Assembly (NCBI GenBank): GCA_021229015.1
Contig: CM037785.1
Location: 39,490,766 to 39,554,765, forward strand
Reading direction: 5' to 3'
Origin: Solen grandis
Taxonomy: Eukaryota; Mollusca; Bivalvia; Adapedonta; Solenidae
Length of the DNA: 64,000 nucleotides
Shown here: one piece after another, positions 41,486 through 53,429 of the stretch
Numbering within the stretch: the stretch's first letter is position 1
Layout: each line of letters begins with the position of its first letter
Translations under genes and position numbers: made by a program
Notes under the pieces: generated by a model
Databases searched by the model: none
The model's input: the letters and a program-made list of their open reading frames with translations, nothing else
What the model was told of the DNA's origin: nothing

Positions 41486-42805
41486 GCTCACCTGAGCACA
41501 ACGTGCTCAAGGTGAGCTTTTGTGATCGCCCGTCGTCCGTCGTCGTGTGTCGTGCGTCGTCAACAATTTGCTTTAAACGACATCTCCTCTGAAACCGCTG
41601 ACAGAATTTAATGAAACTTGGCAGGAATGTCTCTTGGGTGAGGCTCTACAAAAGTTGCTAAAATAAAGTTGATCCATCAAGAACTCTGGTTGCCATGGCA
41701 ACAAAAAGAAAAATAATTTGAAAACTTTAAAAATCATCTCCTTCAAAACTACTGGCCAGATTTCAAAATAATTTGGTACAGATGTTCCTTGGGTCAACCT
41801 CTACCAAAGTTGCTAAAATTATTCCGATCCGTAAAAAAACATGGCCGCCAGGGGCGGGGCTTATTTGCCTTATATGTATACAGAGAAACCTTTAAACAAC
41901 ATCTCCTCTGAAACCACTGGACAGAATTTGATTAAACTTGGCAGGGATAATCCTTGGGTCAACCTTCACAAAAGTTGCTAAAATAAACTTGATCCATGAA
42001 GAACTCTGGTTGCCATGGCAACAAAAAGAAGAAAAAAATGAAAACTTTAAAAATCATCTTCTTCAAAACTACTGGCCAGATTTTAAAATAAATTGGTACA
42101 GATGTTCCTTGGGTCAACCTCTACCAAAGTTGCTAAAATTATTCCGATCCGTAAAAAAACATGGCCGCCAGGGGCGGGGCTTATTTGCCTTATATGTATA
42201 TAGAGAAACCTTTAAACAACATCTCCTCTGAAACCACTCGACAGAATTTGATTAAACTTGGCAGTGATGATCCTTGGGTCAACTTTCACAAAAGTTGCTA
42301 AAATAAACTTGATCCATGTAGAACTTTGGTTGCCATGGCAACAAAAAGAAAAAAAAATATGAAAACTTTAAAAATCATCTTCTTCAAAACTACTGACCAG
42401 ATTTTAAAATAAATTGGTACAGATGTTCCTTGGGTCAACCTCTACCAAAGTTGCTAAAAATTTTCCGATCCGTAAAAAAACATGGCCTCCAGGGGCGGGG
42501 CTTATTTGCCTTATATGTATATTGGGAAAACTTTAATCAACATTTCCTCAGAAACCAATTGACAGAATTTGATTAAATTTGGCAGGAATGATCCTTGGGT
42601 CAACCTTCACAAAAGTTCCTAAAATTAACTTGATCCATATAGAACTCTGGTTGCCATGGCAACAAAAAGAAAAAAAAATGAAAACTTTAAAAATCATCTT
42701 CTTCAAAACTACTGGCCAGATTTTAAAATAAATTGGTACAGATGTTCCTTGGGTCAACCTATTTATCTCAGGTGAGCGATTTAGGGCCTCATGGGCCTCT
42801 TGTTA
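41486..42805. mobile_element. GCTCACCTGAG element with 320-bp higher-order repeat
   Basis: Left end GCTCACCTGAGCAC (41486-41499) pairs with GTGCTCAAGGTGAGC (41503-41517) as a hairpin. Right end CTCAGGTGAGC (42767-42777) is the exact inverse of GCTCACCTGAG and is followed by GGGCCTCATGGGCCTCTTGT. After a CGTCGTCCGTCGTCG tract come almost four tandem units of 320-321 bp (landmark CATGGCC at 41840, 42160, 42481). Each unit is itself two diverged ~160-bp halves sharing CCTTGGGTCAACCT and CAAAAGTTGCTAAAAT-type stretches. The frames crossing it are not genes. Non-autonomous, class unknown; I associate this boundary type with clam genomes. Confidence 0.75.
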
Positions 42806-43175
42806 TAATAGAATGTTTTTATTGAAGTCGGAATGGGATTAGATTCCCGCCATAGTGATGTATCGGAGGCAGACTGACAGTTCCGTGTACCTTTCTGTCA
42901 CTCGAGAGTTCCCCCTGACAAACCATGTGATTACATACTAGTGCAGCATTCGAAACAATGTGTCAGAATTATTTGTAAGTTGTGATAACATGCTAATTGA
43001 CACTTAAAGATCCCTTTTTTCTTTATCTTTTAATTCAATTTCTTTTATTCTGTCTCCATTTACCGGTACGTAAAATTACACTCACTTGGGAAATAAAACA
43101 AAAACACGAGAATATCAAAGACGTAAATTAGAACATGTGTTATTGCATTTCTCAAGTCGACTATTTACCCATAAA
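42806..43175. other. No gene seen; degraded CCCGGGAGA-type block
   Basis: 42890-42980 (GAGAGTTCCCCCTGACAAAC, GTGATTACATACTAG, AAACAATGTGTCAGAATT) loosely follows the order of the block at 45735-45840. Confidence 0.3.
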
Positions 43176-43177
43176 CA

Positions 43178-43179
<2 letters not shown>

Positions 43180-43216
<37 letters not shown>
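43180..43216. repeat. (TG)18 microsatellite
   Basis: Uninterrupted TG run. Confidence 0.95.
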
Positions 43217-43220
<4 letters not shown>

Positions 43221-43323
43221 TACCCGTCATGTACCACCGCCTACGGTTTGTTGGTAGTTGATTTGGTTGAAGGCTGAAATAATGGTTAGTTTCAAAGTTG
43301 AACAATCAAAGGTATACTTCGGA

Positions 43324-43440
43324 ATTAAATACCTCACTATAGCATCACTCTGCATATAAACCGAGGTACAAACCGCACTGATGAGGTATGGGTCACGTGT
43401 GGGATACCTCGCTAAGATAGAAATACAAGATTGTGTCTGT
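43324..43440. repeat. TACCTCGCTA dispersed repeat, copy 2
   Basis: AATACCTCACTATAGCA, AACCGAGGTACAAACCGCA, ATGAGGTATGGGTCA and GGGATACCTCGCTAAGATA, same order as 21048-21175. Confidence 0.65.
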
Positions 43441-43753
43441 CTGTGTTTTATGTAACATGAAAGGTATAGATATGTATTTAAATTGAATACTGTCTAGCTT
43501 TTACCAAAACGAGAAATCTTTTGCTTCTAACTTCTTTGAAATAAATGAAAAGTCTGTAGGAGAAAGATCAATACCTTATATGAATAACGGGCCTTTGGAA
43601 TCGAATTACACTGAAGTTTTTAGAATATATAACTGAGAAGCCTGATTAAGACTATTTACCATCAGACAATAAATTGTTTCTTTTGTTGGTTGAGGTCGTG
43701 GGAAATGTTGTCTCCCTGCCAGGAATAAAATCGTATACCATCATTAATGTTTA

Positions 43754-44101
43754 ATGTTGCTGATCCAAGTAGGGTCACGTGACGGTTCCGTCAAATTTGA
43801 GAATTTTACGACATTCGAAATTCACAGTCACTGCAGAGTCAGAGTCAAACATATGTCGTTTTCATGGAAAATATCTCAGATAAATACTGTCAATTTATTT
43901 ATTAAAGGAATTAAAAAAGATATACAATATTATACGTGTATAAGATGTGAGAAAATATGTAAAAGTTGTTGCAAAGTGTGGGCATTCAAGCAAGGCTTAA
44001 TCCATATTGCTCCGATGCCACGTAGGCGCCATACTGTCACTTATTTTCTCTATATAAAGACCGTTATATTTATTTTATACTTTACATTTATCAAATCTTG
44101 A
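43754..44101 (+). CDS. Unassigned 115-codon frame (low confidence)
   Basis: Longer than most chance frames here, with CIRCEKICKSCC (a dense Cys motif) followed by a hydrophobic end. No splice support, homologue or codon signal. It may well be chance. Confidence 0.12.
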   Translation: MLLIQVGSRDGSVKFENFTTFEIHSHCRVRVKHMSFSWKISQINTVNLFIKGIKKDIQYYTCIRCEKICKSCCKVWAFKQGLIHIAPMPRRRHTVTYFLYIKTVIFILYFTFIKS

Positions 44102-44104
44102 ACG

Positions 44105-45730
44105 AATTATATGCATTAAGGAGGAAAAACTGCAGCAAAACATACACGGGTATTATCATTGGATGCATTCTTGAGAGACATAAACGGTTTAAATATCGAA
44201 CAAGAGAAGTTTAAATCGCATCAGGTTAATCAAATAATAATCTTATATCCCAGATGACGGAGCTGTCTATATCATGTACAAGTAATCCAAATTCAACAAT
44301 AGTAGCTATATACGGATATATATATAATTTGGATTAATATTGTTAGAAGATTTTGGTACAAAACTATCTGTATTTAAAGCAATGCTATAGGGACCTTATC
44401 TATGTCTTTAAGAATGTTACTTTTACACAGTTGTTAAGTTATTATGTCAGCGTGTAAAATACAAGATTGTTTGGACTCATGTTTATTGCAATATAAGTAT
44501 CTCAAAGCATGTATCATAAGCTAAACAGACGTCTTATATAACGATACTTATATTATGAAGAATTTTAATTTATTAATCACTTTACATGTTAGACATAACA
44601 TATTTAGAAGGGAAATTACACATTCCTTATATTCAAGTCTTTTAGTAATAGATGGCTACTTAAAGTTAGTTTTGAAGTTTATTGTATTCTATTTTAATAA
44701 AATAGTGCATATTTCGCGATGGTTTTTAATTTAACAAACTTTTCATTTTTACAACCAGAAACAGCCATACGAAGCAGCAGATTTAATGTTTTAGCCTTCA
44801 GAAAATTTGACATTTATTTAGATTTTATGCTCTGTAGATATTTGTTTGAAAGTGAAACATGCTGGTACGCCCACTACCCATATCAGTATGTGGCTTATTT
44901 AAGTTACTAATCGGTGTTTTTGCTCGTGGAACTATTCTTATTTGCAAAATATGTGCATTTGTAAATTCTTATTCATCTAAAAATTGATTAAAAAGTTCTG
45001 GTTCAACTACATGTACATACTGGTAGAATATAATATGTCTTGTGTGTTTGTATATGTAATTTATTAGTAATAGATGGCTTAATATTAAAAGCCCAATGTT
45101 GACGTTACATACGCATCCTACATTAAAACAAATCTTTGTAAAGGCATTGATTTCTTTTTTTGCTCTCTTCTTTTTTCCTCCTTATCTTCTGCGCAAATTT
45201 TAAGCCAGTAATACGTTAAGTTAAGTTTCGATATCTGTTAAATAAAATATCAAATCACTAGATGGTCGGTCCTATATTATTTAGCTACTTAGTACGTTTC
45301 GTAATTTATCTTTGCAAGGAGCAATTTAATGAAGTCTTTGTTTTGTAGCGCTAAATCAAATAATTTGTTTGAATCTTTAACTTTTACATGCCAAACATTG
45401 CATTAATTCCTCTGTGTCAATTAGATTTGATAAAGATTATTTTATATATAACCAAGATAAAAAGGTTGTTGTGTACGTCATGTGATAAAACAAATTTATA
45501 AATGCGAAATGAACATGGGCAGGATGCTTGAAAATACGATACATGTAAATAGTTGATAGAATTGTTCCAATCTGATTAAAATCAACTTCTAAATAACGCT
45601 TCTCTAGTTCGCTATAAGGTATAAGTTAGAACGATCTCAACCTTAGACTGGGTTGTTATATTCCTTTAGTTTCATACAAGTGTCTCGATCTCGGTAATGA
45701 ATTACAAGCACACGTGTTGGCTGTTATATT
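44105..45730. other. No gene seen
   Basis: AT-rich spacer. TTAGTAATAGATGGCT occurs at about 44644 and 45064, the only internal echo noticed. Confidence 0.45.
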
Positions 45731-45734
45731 ACCG

Positions 45735-45960
45735 TGTGTCCCGGGAGATTTCGTGTCGACAGCACGTGATTATACTTTGGTATATCTAAAAGCAATATGT
45801 CTCGGGAATCCGATGTGACAACTGATGAAACGAAAATATGATCTGCCGATCGCCGTCGATGTTGCAACTGTGCGTATATAAATATGCACGTAAAATCAAA
45901 TTATTTCATTTTGTCCCTGTGGTATGCCTTTTTCTCATGGTCAATAATTGCTCGCATTTT
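45735..45960 (+). repeat. CCCGGGAGA block, copy 3
   Basis: GTGTGTCCCGGGAGATTTCG ... GCAATATGTCTCGGGAATCC ... TGTGACAACTGATGAAACGA, then CTTTTTCTCATGGTCAATAA, matching copy 1 beyond the core. Confidence 0.75.
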
Positions 45961-45964
45961 TTCC

Positions 45965-46555
45965 TTCCAGATAAAAGCCAGCTGATGACACGCAAATATA
46001 TATTGTATTTTTTGATTAATCACGATTGAAAGTAGCCATTGTAATTTTGTAATAAAAATTAAAGTTTAGAATATGGCCGATAATTGGGTGTAAAAGTTTC
46101 TAAATCTAAGATAAAGCTTTGATCATACACTAGGATAAACTTCTCTTCGTACCTAAAAAAAATGATTCCTAAAATTGGTAATATTTTAATGTCTAAATTC
46201 TCACTACATGCGTCGCAGTAAGTAGCGTAAGATGTTAATGAAAGCTGATCAATATTTTTTTATCATTACCTGATGCCCTAATATGAAATTATATTAACAA
46301 TTCTCTAAGCTTTTTGCGTAATTCGGTCGTTTTCTAGCGCACTGAACTGTGTCATGGGCAAACTTTCTAACGGTGGCATTCACATGTGTAGTACGAGCTG
46401 AACTGTTGACGCGGACAAATACATTTTCAATTCATCACATAACCATTACATCAGCTGTTTTATTCGATGCACTAAAATAATCAATTGTTCGGGGATTCAT
46501 TGTTGCTATTTTATTTGAGCAATTTAATTATGAAGTGATTGATCAGGTAATAAAA
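45965..46555. other. No gene seen
   Basis: AT-rich spacer. Confidence 0.5.
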
Positions 46556-46560
46556 CAATT

Positions 46561-46642
46561 ATTTCATGGTAATTTGTATAAAACTGTTGTCCTCGAAGTT
46601 GGAGACGTGTTCTCTGTTATACAAACAAATTACCATGAAATG
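46561..46642. repeat. Long-stem hairpin
   Basis: ATTTCATGGTAATTTGTATAA (46561-46581, quoted shortened: ATTTCATGGTAATTTG) pairs with TTATAC-AAAC-AAATTACCATGAAAT (46618-46642). A 4-base bulge is the only interruption, and the loop is about 37 bases. Confidence 0.8.
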
Positions 46643-46966
46643 ACTGTATACTATTTTAGAATCTTACTTTGGTTAACATATATTAGAGTGGTTTGATTTA
46701 GATCCTAACACTCAAATCCAAAGGTAGAACATTCAGTACGCGGAGGACGTAACTCTTGTTCTGTAGGATTTCTTTTCTTTGAGAATCAATATGTGATAAA
46801 ACTGCATTACATTGCAGTGCAGGGGCAAACAGTATATCTTCTCACCTATGCTTGTTGATTATACACGTATAAAACAGTCATTAAAACAAAGCTGCTTTTG
46901 ATATTACTAGAAACAGTGTTAATATAATAATAATGATAATAGGGATGCTGATGGTTTATTTATTTA

Positions 46967-47162
46967 GGGATTAGTGTCCCAACGACAGTATTTCCGTCAT
47001 TTGATGACGTTGGACAATTCCTAGAACTACCCTTATGTGTTTGAACGCTAATCATAAGACAGGTGTACCAGTGCTACTTATAACGTATTTGGTGTGTCTC
47101 GGCTAAGCATTGAACCCATGACCTACCGATGCGGATGCTTTAACTGTTCTGTTTTCGGACCT
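46967..47162 (-). mobile_element. SINE type 1, diverged
   Basis: On the plus strand GTGTCCCAACGACAGTATTT, TCATTTGATGACG, GAACTACCCTTATGTG and CATTGAACCCATGACCTACC correspond in reverse to the tail, body and B box of the family. Confidence 0.5.
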
Positions 47163-47169
47163 TTCAATA

Positions 47170-47595
47170 ACAAGGATGATACTGATAATAACACGCCACT
47201 ACTACCACCCTTACTTTGTTGACAGTAATAATAATAATGCTTGTAAGGACGATATGGTGTATTATAAACCGTTGCAATTTGTGTAAGTTATAAAAAAAAC
47301 TTGCCTCTCAATCTAATTCAAATCAAATTCAGGATTTGATCATGTCGACATAAAAGCACAATTCTTAATAGAATTAAATGCTATTCATAGTAATTATGAT
47401 ATCAGAGTCTTATACAACGTTCATATATTTCTCGTATCATATCATAATATCATATATATATATTAATATAAAATATGTTATTTCACTGGAAGAAATCCAA
47501 TTTTTTCTTCATTACTACTGCTTTTGGTATATTGCCTTTCGAAGACACGAATTCAGTTCTACAATGACATCCATGGCACTATGCTGGTTCCGTGT
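47170..47595. other. No gene seen
   Basis: AT-rich spacer with a chance 86-codon frame at 47378-47638. Confidence 0.45.
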
Positions 47596-47599
47596 TTCC

Positions 47600-47705
47600 G
47601 TCTGGTTCCCTGTATTGATTCAGCCGTCGTCTGTTTAGCAAGCAGGAGGCAATCTCGCCAGACCGGAAACTACATGTCATGACCTTAACATGGTGTGTAG
47701 GAAAA
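47600..47705. repeat. Partial third relative of block Q
   Basis: GATTCAGCCGTCGTCTGTTT ... CAATCTCGCCAGACCGGAAA resembles CGATTCATCTGTCGTCTGCT ... GATCTCGCAATACTGGAAA at 33046-33101. Confidence 0.4.
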
Positions 47706-47709
47706 GTCG

Positions 47710-48635
47710 ACCGGTTAATTTTACCATCTTAATTCGTCTTACGATCAGTCACTTTGTCTCCGATGGGCTGAGTCAAAAACTCCAACATGAAGGAAATTTT
47801 TGAAATCCCTTTATTTAAGTCAATGATAGAGAAAAAGCGACATTATTGAGACAATTTTACCGCAATTTCAGTTTTATTCAATATATCAAAGGAATTCTAT
47901 AGTTCGTGCAAAGTTATATGATATATCTCCACTGAATGACCGCATACATGTATGTGATTGGCTGTTTAATTAAAAGATGAATAATAATAATGATAATCTT
48001 AGGCATTAATTCAGACGCCATGGTCCCCATTAGGTTTGTCCGTAATACTGAAAACCTTACTCTCCTATACCATCAGCCACATAATAATACTGTACAGATA
48101 CTATGCAAACACCATTGGCATATCATTAAAATGTTTGTGCACATTCCACTGAATCAATGAAAATTTGCCTAGGTCTTCTAGAATAATTGCATGCATGTTG
48201 AGCAAAATAAAATGGATGTTTATATCCTGGGCTAAATGTAGTTGAATGAGGTTTTAGGTATATTAGGCATGCGTTTCACAAAAATCTCAGCTTGAGATTT
48301 TCCTCGTCACAAAAATCTCAGCTTATGTGATAATATACTTTTGTAATTTGGAAGAAATCAAAGACTATATTCTGTAAGAGCGTTTCCATTATCTATGTAA
48401 AAAATGGAAGATGTGGTCATTAAAAAGACATATCTCAGTTTGAGAGGTCTCCTTCAACGCAGCAACAGAAAACTCACGTCTTCCACCAGCTTACCCGTCA
48501 TTTTACCTCTTTTAATACATAGGTAAAAACAATTTGAAAATTTAATAGAAGCTTGATGATTTGAATCTATCTTTATATTTATTCATTTGTATTTTATATT
48601 TTCTTCTTCTCCAAGATCGCGTCCTCTCAGTTTTA
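47710..48635. other. No gene seen
   Basis: AT-rich spacer. CACAAAAATCTCAGCTT is repeated at about 48278 and 48308. Confidence 0.45.
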
Positions 48636-48639
48636 ATTG

Positions 48640-48859
48640 TTAACTCTTTCCCTCATAGAGGACACCATAAAAAGACCTATGCGAACAGCATAAAACCAGA
48701 TCAGCCTGCGAGTAACTCTGTTCGCTGCTCCTCAGTGGTCTGGAAATGAGGATTTTGTAAATAAATTTGGTAAGGTTTAACTGTGGTTTTCTGCAGATCA
48801 GGCTTTATGTGATACCTATTGAGGGCGTCAAAATGAGTATTTATGAGGGAAAGGGTTAA
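48640..48859. mobile_element. TTAA-bounded MITE, copy 3
   Basis: Starts TTAACTCTTTCCCTCATA (one change from copies 1 and 2) and ends TATGAGGGAAAGGGTTAA. It has the largest internal loss of the foldable region, keeping CAGCATAAAACCAGATCAGC but little of its partner arm. Confidence 0.85.
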
Positions 48860-48869
48860 AACTGTTAAA

Positions 48870-49650
48870 ATAAATAAATAAACATAGATATTAAAAACAA
48901 GAAATATCTTAATAATAAAGGGTAATCGGCGTTGATGGGGATTAAAGCGATGGAGAATGTAGAACGATTATAGAATATAAAGCGTCCCCTAAGACGGAAT
49001 CGGCGGAGTAAACAGTATTGTAATCGGGCGTACTATAAACGTCTTAAGTGCACATATATAATAACATTCGGTCTCCGGTCTCAGTTTGAAGTTTTGGTAA
49101 ACCTACCACAATTTCACCATAGTAACTGTAATTCAGTCAGAATACTTTATCAGTATTTTTTGACTACAAAGACTAGTGCGCAACTTTTTTCTGTAAGTAT
49201 AGGGATATATGTATCTACCAATGTGAGGTTAGACTGCTACGCGAAAAAGATAAAAAAAGAACACCCAACAACATAACCATACGAACATTCAGCAGGTCAT
49301 CAGGCTTTTTTGGATGTTTGATAAAATAAGGATAAATATACACGATGAAATTATTTACGTTGCACATTCTGAGATCCATGTGCTGCAACATTGATTTCAA
49401 GTTACTGCCAGCAACGTTATGTAAATGGAAGTAGACATTGAATAAACAACTTTTACGTGATGCAGTGTAAATTCTGTCGTTTGCTTATGCTTGGTGTAAA
49501 TGTTGAATAAGCAAATATCGCGAAATCCTTTCAGCTGAAGGGCAACCGTTTCAATAAGTTCGTGCAGAAGAGAGATTGATCTCATATGGAGGGTGTCATT
49601 TGAGAAAAATCATGATGTATTCTATCTGACGGAGTTTCAACACGACAACG
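48870..49650. other. No gene seen
   Basis: AT-rich spacer; short frames on both strands only. Confidence 0.5.
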
Positions 49651-49653
49651 GGA

Positions 49654-49680
49654 ACACACACACACACACACACACACACA
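49654..49680. repeat. (AC)13 microsatellite
   Basis: Adjoins the 3' side of the SINE copy below. Confidence 0.95.
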
Positions 49681-49692
49681 AAGAAAAAAAAA

Positions 49693-50045
49693 GGTTTTAT
49701 GGACGGCTTACAATAAGCTTATTGTCCACCTCTCTTTCTCTCTTTAACTGATTTAAGTCAAAAGGAAGAAAATACAAATAAAGAAACGCAAAATAATGGA
49801 TGCATAAAAACTAGTATTTAAACAAACTATACATATATAGCCTAAGAATTAAAAAAATGAAATAAAATAATAATAGTAAAATACTTTATAACAGTATTGT
49901 GTCACATCTATAATAATTTATTATATAATATAAGATATTGAAACAAGATTTGATAGTAAAAAATAAGACGGTCCCAGCTGGAATATACCTCAAGAACTTG
50001 CATAAAAATTCTGAGCGGCTGTCTTCCCGATTGAGCTTACTACAG
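49693..50045 (-). mobile_element. CT-tract family SINE, fuller copy
   Basis: Minus strand: damaged tRNA-like head (about 50045-49972), body shared with 1515-1710 (GGATGCATAAAAACTAGTAT on plus), then the CTCTCTTTCTCTC segment and ACAATAAGCTTATTGT, a perfect 16-bp palindrome, and GGACGGC near the 3' end. Confidence 0.6.
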
Positions 50046-50049
50046 AACT

Positions 50050-50915
50050 GCTGAACAAAGATGCAAATGAGGTTATTTATAGGTAATTAACTGTTTTAAA
50101 ACAACAACAGCACTACACAGTTCGACGGTTCACAATTGCATTAACTACACTGGATAATTATGAATATCCAAATGTCGAGAAAATAGTTCCAGTGACCTTA
50201 TATTCTTCCTTTTATTGTAATTAACAGGGCTCCCCGATATGTAACTGATACAGTTAAATAAAAAAAAAATCATTTTTTTTTTGTTAATATGATATATGAA
50301 GTTTGTTCCGATGATGAGTTATCTCCCTAAAAAGATAAGTTTGTGTGTGTGTGTGCTTGAAATATTTTCTTATATTCAACACGTTTATGTACGTTTAGAT
50401 TACTGAAAACTTTCATATTGTAAATTTACTTTACATGTGATTCAGTGGATGTATCAATAAGACAAGTTATTGTCGAGATGTGTAACCTGATTAAGGATCT
50501 TATCAAAAGAATTATCAAGCCAGACATCAGCAGTAATTTACATAAAAAGAATCAATAATTATGTCTGATACTCCGGGAAGTCAATACAATGCAAAGACGA
50601 AGCGATGAATATTTGTATAAAAAGATGCTTAATCTTCAAAACTCTAAGACATTTATTTTGTCGAACATGGTCAATTAACTGTCTTTCGATCCTGAAGTAA
50701 ATGTACCCAAGAAGCTGTTTTATTTTCTTCAAAAATAAAAAAGCAACTTTTACATTTAGTTGTAAAACTGCATTGTATGCAATTATAATGTCGCCAATAT
50801 ATATTTAATTATGATTACGGTTTTGAATCCCTTATCATTTTAAAATCCATGAAGCACTTAAGCCAATTCTTTGAGAATAAACCTACACTCTCCTTATTGA
50901 CGTTTACTACATTTT
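50050..50915. other. No gene seen
   Basis: AT-rich spacer; see 34729-35058 for a short shared stretch at 50560-50600. Confidence 0.45.
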
Positions 50916-50920
50916 CCCCT

Positions 50921-50921
<1 letters not shown>

Positions 50922-50971
<50 letters not shown>
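50922..50971. repeat. poly-T run (~50 bases)
   Basis: Uninterrupted T homopolymer. Confidence 0.9.
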
Positions 50972-50974
<3 letters not shown>

Positions 50975-51284
50975 TATTTTATGTAAAGAAACGAAAAACA
51001 GAGATAAGGCCGCCGCCGTGTCCGTTTTAATGCTAAAAAGAGATAAACATTCTACAAATAGAAGACATATTTATTGACAGATAATTCACGATAGTCCACT
51101 TTATTTGATTGAATGCTTTTATATCCTCAAGTACTCGAAAAAAAAAATGGCCGTATTTTTGAAGATATTAAAAGAAAATTATTTAATATTTCTTTTTTTC
51201 ACTTTTCTTGTAAATATTCTTTAAGGTTTCTTGAAAAAAAAACACCATATAGTCACCAAGTTAAATTTGGAGCTTATAAGCTGT

Positions 51285-52725
51285 TTTTAGTTGCGTGTGA
51301 CGTAGTCACTCACAACTATAGTACCTACATTCTGAGCATCCGTTTCATTTCATTGAAAATCGAAGAACCTCTCAATTTTGTATGAATGATCGAACGATTG
51401 AACAAAATTATACAAAACAGGAATGCTGAGAATCATCTAAACTGTTGAAAACTCAATTTTGAGTAAAAAATAAATATCTAAGGGACACAATAATTGTGTG
51501 TGACATAAAAGCAGAGAAGAACTAATTTCTCTATGATGTTGCGTACTGTCACTTTACCATGCGGAGGAATTTAATTTCTTTTGAATGCAAAGGTGGCTCG
51601 AATGTGAATTTGGATTGTTGACGTGCAGGTTTCCGTCATTTAGTGGTGTCACAATGATCCATATAGAAAGATTAAATTCCAATACAAGTCTGTGTAACTT
51701 ACTAATAATCACATCAAGCTAACGACCTCAGATACCTCCAGGGATTATTTTATGCACTATATAATAGGATGGCCGATACCTGTATATCTGCTATAGGAGC
51801 AAGCCACTGATATTTGCATCTATAAATATAGAGACTGTGCCGTCGCTCGGTTTTATAAGCTACTGGTGGTTCAAATCAAAGTAAATTTAATGAACTGGGA
51901 TCAAATTTTCAAGAAATTGACCAAAGAAAAGCTTTAACAACGTAACAGCTTTTCAAGTATCCAAAATACCTTACATTTTACATGTCCGAAACATTGCGAT
52001 GTTAAACTGTCGCATACGACCAGAGGTCTGATTAGTTGTGTGTGACGTAGCCACTTACAATTATACTAACCACTTTCTGAGCATTCGATTCTCTACTTTG
52101 AAAACCGAAGGACCTCTAATTAAAAAAAAATGATTGAACGTAACTATATAATAACAGGTATGCAAAAGGTGTTAAAAATCAATTTTGTGTCAAAAATAAA
52201 TATTTGCGGGATATGTCTGTGGCATGAAATAAAGAAGACCTGAATTCTCTATGATGTTGCACTTCAGTGTGCGCATTTACCATGCAGACGAATGTAGTTT
52301 GATTTGATGCAAATGATGTAATGAATTTTGGATAGCAAATATGCAGGTTTCGGTCAGTTTGTATAACCTATTGAGATCAGAGACAGAAAGTTTGAAGTCC
52401 GATACAAATCAGTGAAGCGTATTAAAACTAACATCAACCTATCGACCTCAGATACCAACAGTTATTATTGTAACACTATAAATAACCGATGACAGAACTA
52501 TCCGAAAATAGTTAGGAGCCACTTACCTGTTGCATAATTACCACAGGGAAGCACTGGATTGAGGGCAAAACAAAGAGCTGATAGCGCTGACAGATTAGGG
52601 TTTTTTTTTTTTAATTTGACGATGTCGCTTTTCTTTTTATTATCAAGGTGAATTTAATAAACGAGGATCAAATTTTCAAGCGATGCAAATAACCCCAATA
52701 TCATAAACCCGCTTTAAATAACTTT
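51285..52725 (+). repeat. ~730-bp tandem duplication with promoter-like motifs
   Basis: Unit 1 (about 51285-51930) and unit 2 (about 52030-52725) align throughout: GTGTGACGTAGTCACT ~ GTGTGACGTAGCCACT; TCTCTATGATGTTGC in both; CGACCTCAGATACC at 51723 and 52443; ATTTAATGAACTGGGATCAA ~ ATTTAATAAACGAGGATCAA. Each has a TATA-like box 20-35 bp after CGACCTCAGATACC: TATATAATA (51758-51766) and TATAAATA (52477-52484). No gene is visible downstream of either. Confidence 0.8.
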
Positions 52726-52729
52726 CCGT

Positions 52730-53245
52730 TCACACGGTCGTTTCAAGAAAAGATGAACACACCATTTGTTTAAATGGTCTGCTAATAATTAGAACCATTA
52801 GCCACTTTTACTCTCCCTGTTTCTCTTCCAACATCTTATAAGATCTGCAGCTCGTCAAACCTTCTTTAACTTGAGACATACACAATTTCAGTGCCTTCAG
52901 GGCTTTGATTTTGATATACATGTAAACTGTTCGCTTGATTCTTAAGTCAGGATATCATCTCCATTAGTGGTAACTGTAATAGTAGTTGCGTGCAGTCAAG
53001 CTGCAAACCGACGCACTTACACATTCATCAGCAAGGAAAAAAAGTCCAATATTAAGTGATTATGCAAAAAAAATATGAAAATAGGCATTTGAACTGTCTA
53101 CAGATAAAAATGAAATATATATCTCGAATTGTGTTGATTTTGTGTGGGCAACGCGTTTCGTAGCGTAATTTTACGCTAAAATTGTATAATTATATGTATT
53201 CAAATTTTGTCCTTATCGCGAATAAATGTTGACGTAAATTTGTCT
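52730..53245. other. No gene seen
   Basis: AT-rich spacer. Confidence 0.5.
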
Positions 53246-53249
53246 AGTC

Positions 53250-53420
53250 TTAATCAGTGGTATCTCACCATCACTCATCCCATCACCGCTCTGGGTCCGA
53301 ATCCTAACAGGAATGTCGTCCACAGATAGATCGATTGTTCTATCCCGGTGCTACTGTAGTTAGCTGTGCATCATTTTATGCCTGAAATACTGTCCGGCAG
53401 CGACGGTAAACTCCAACACA
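53250..53420 (+). mobile_element. SINE type 2, diverged
   Basis: CTCTGGGTCCGAATCCTAAC (B-box-like) and CGATTGTTCTATCCCGGTGC, then TGAAATACTGTCCGGCAGCG and ACGGTAAACTCCAAC, the same tail as 7588-7620 reversed. Confidence 0.6.
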
Positions 53421-53429
53421 ATAACAAAA

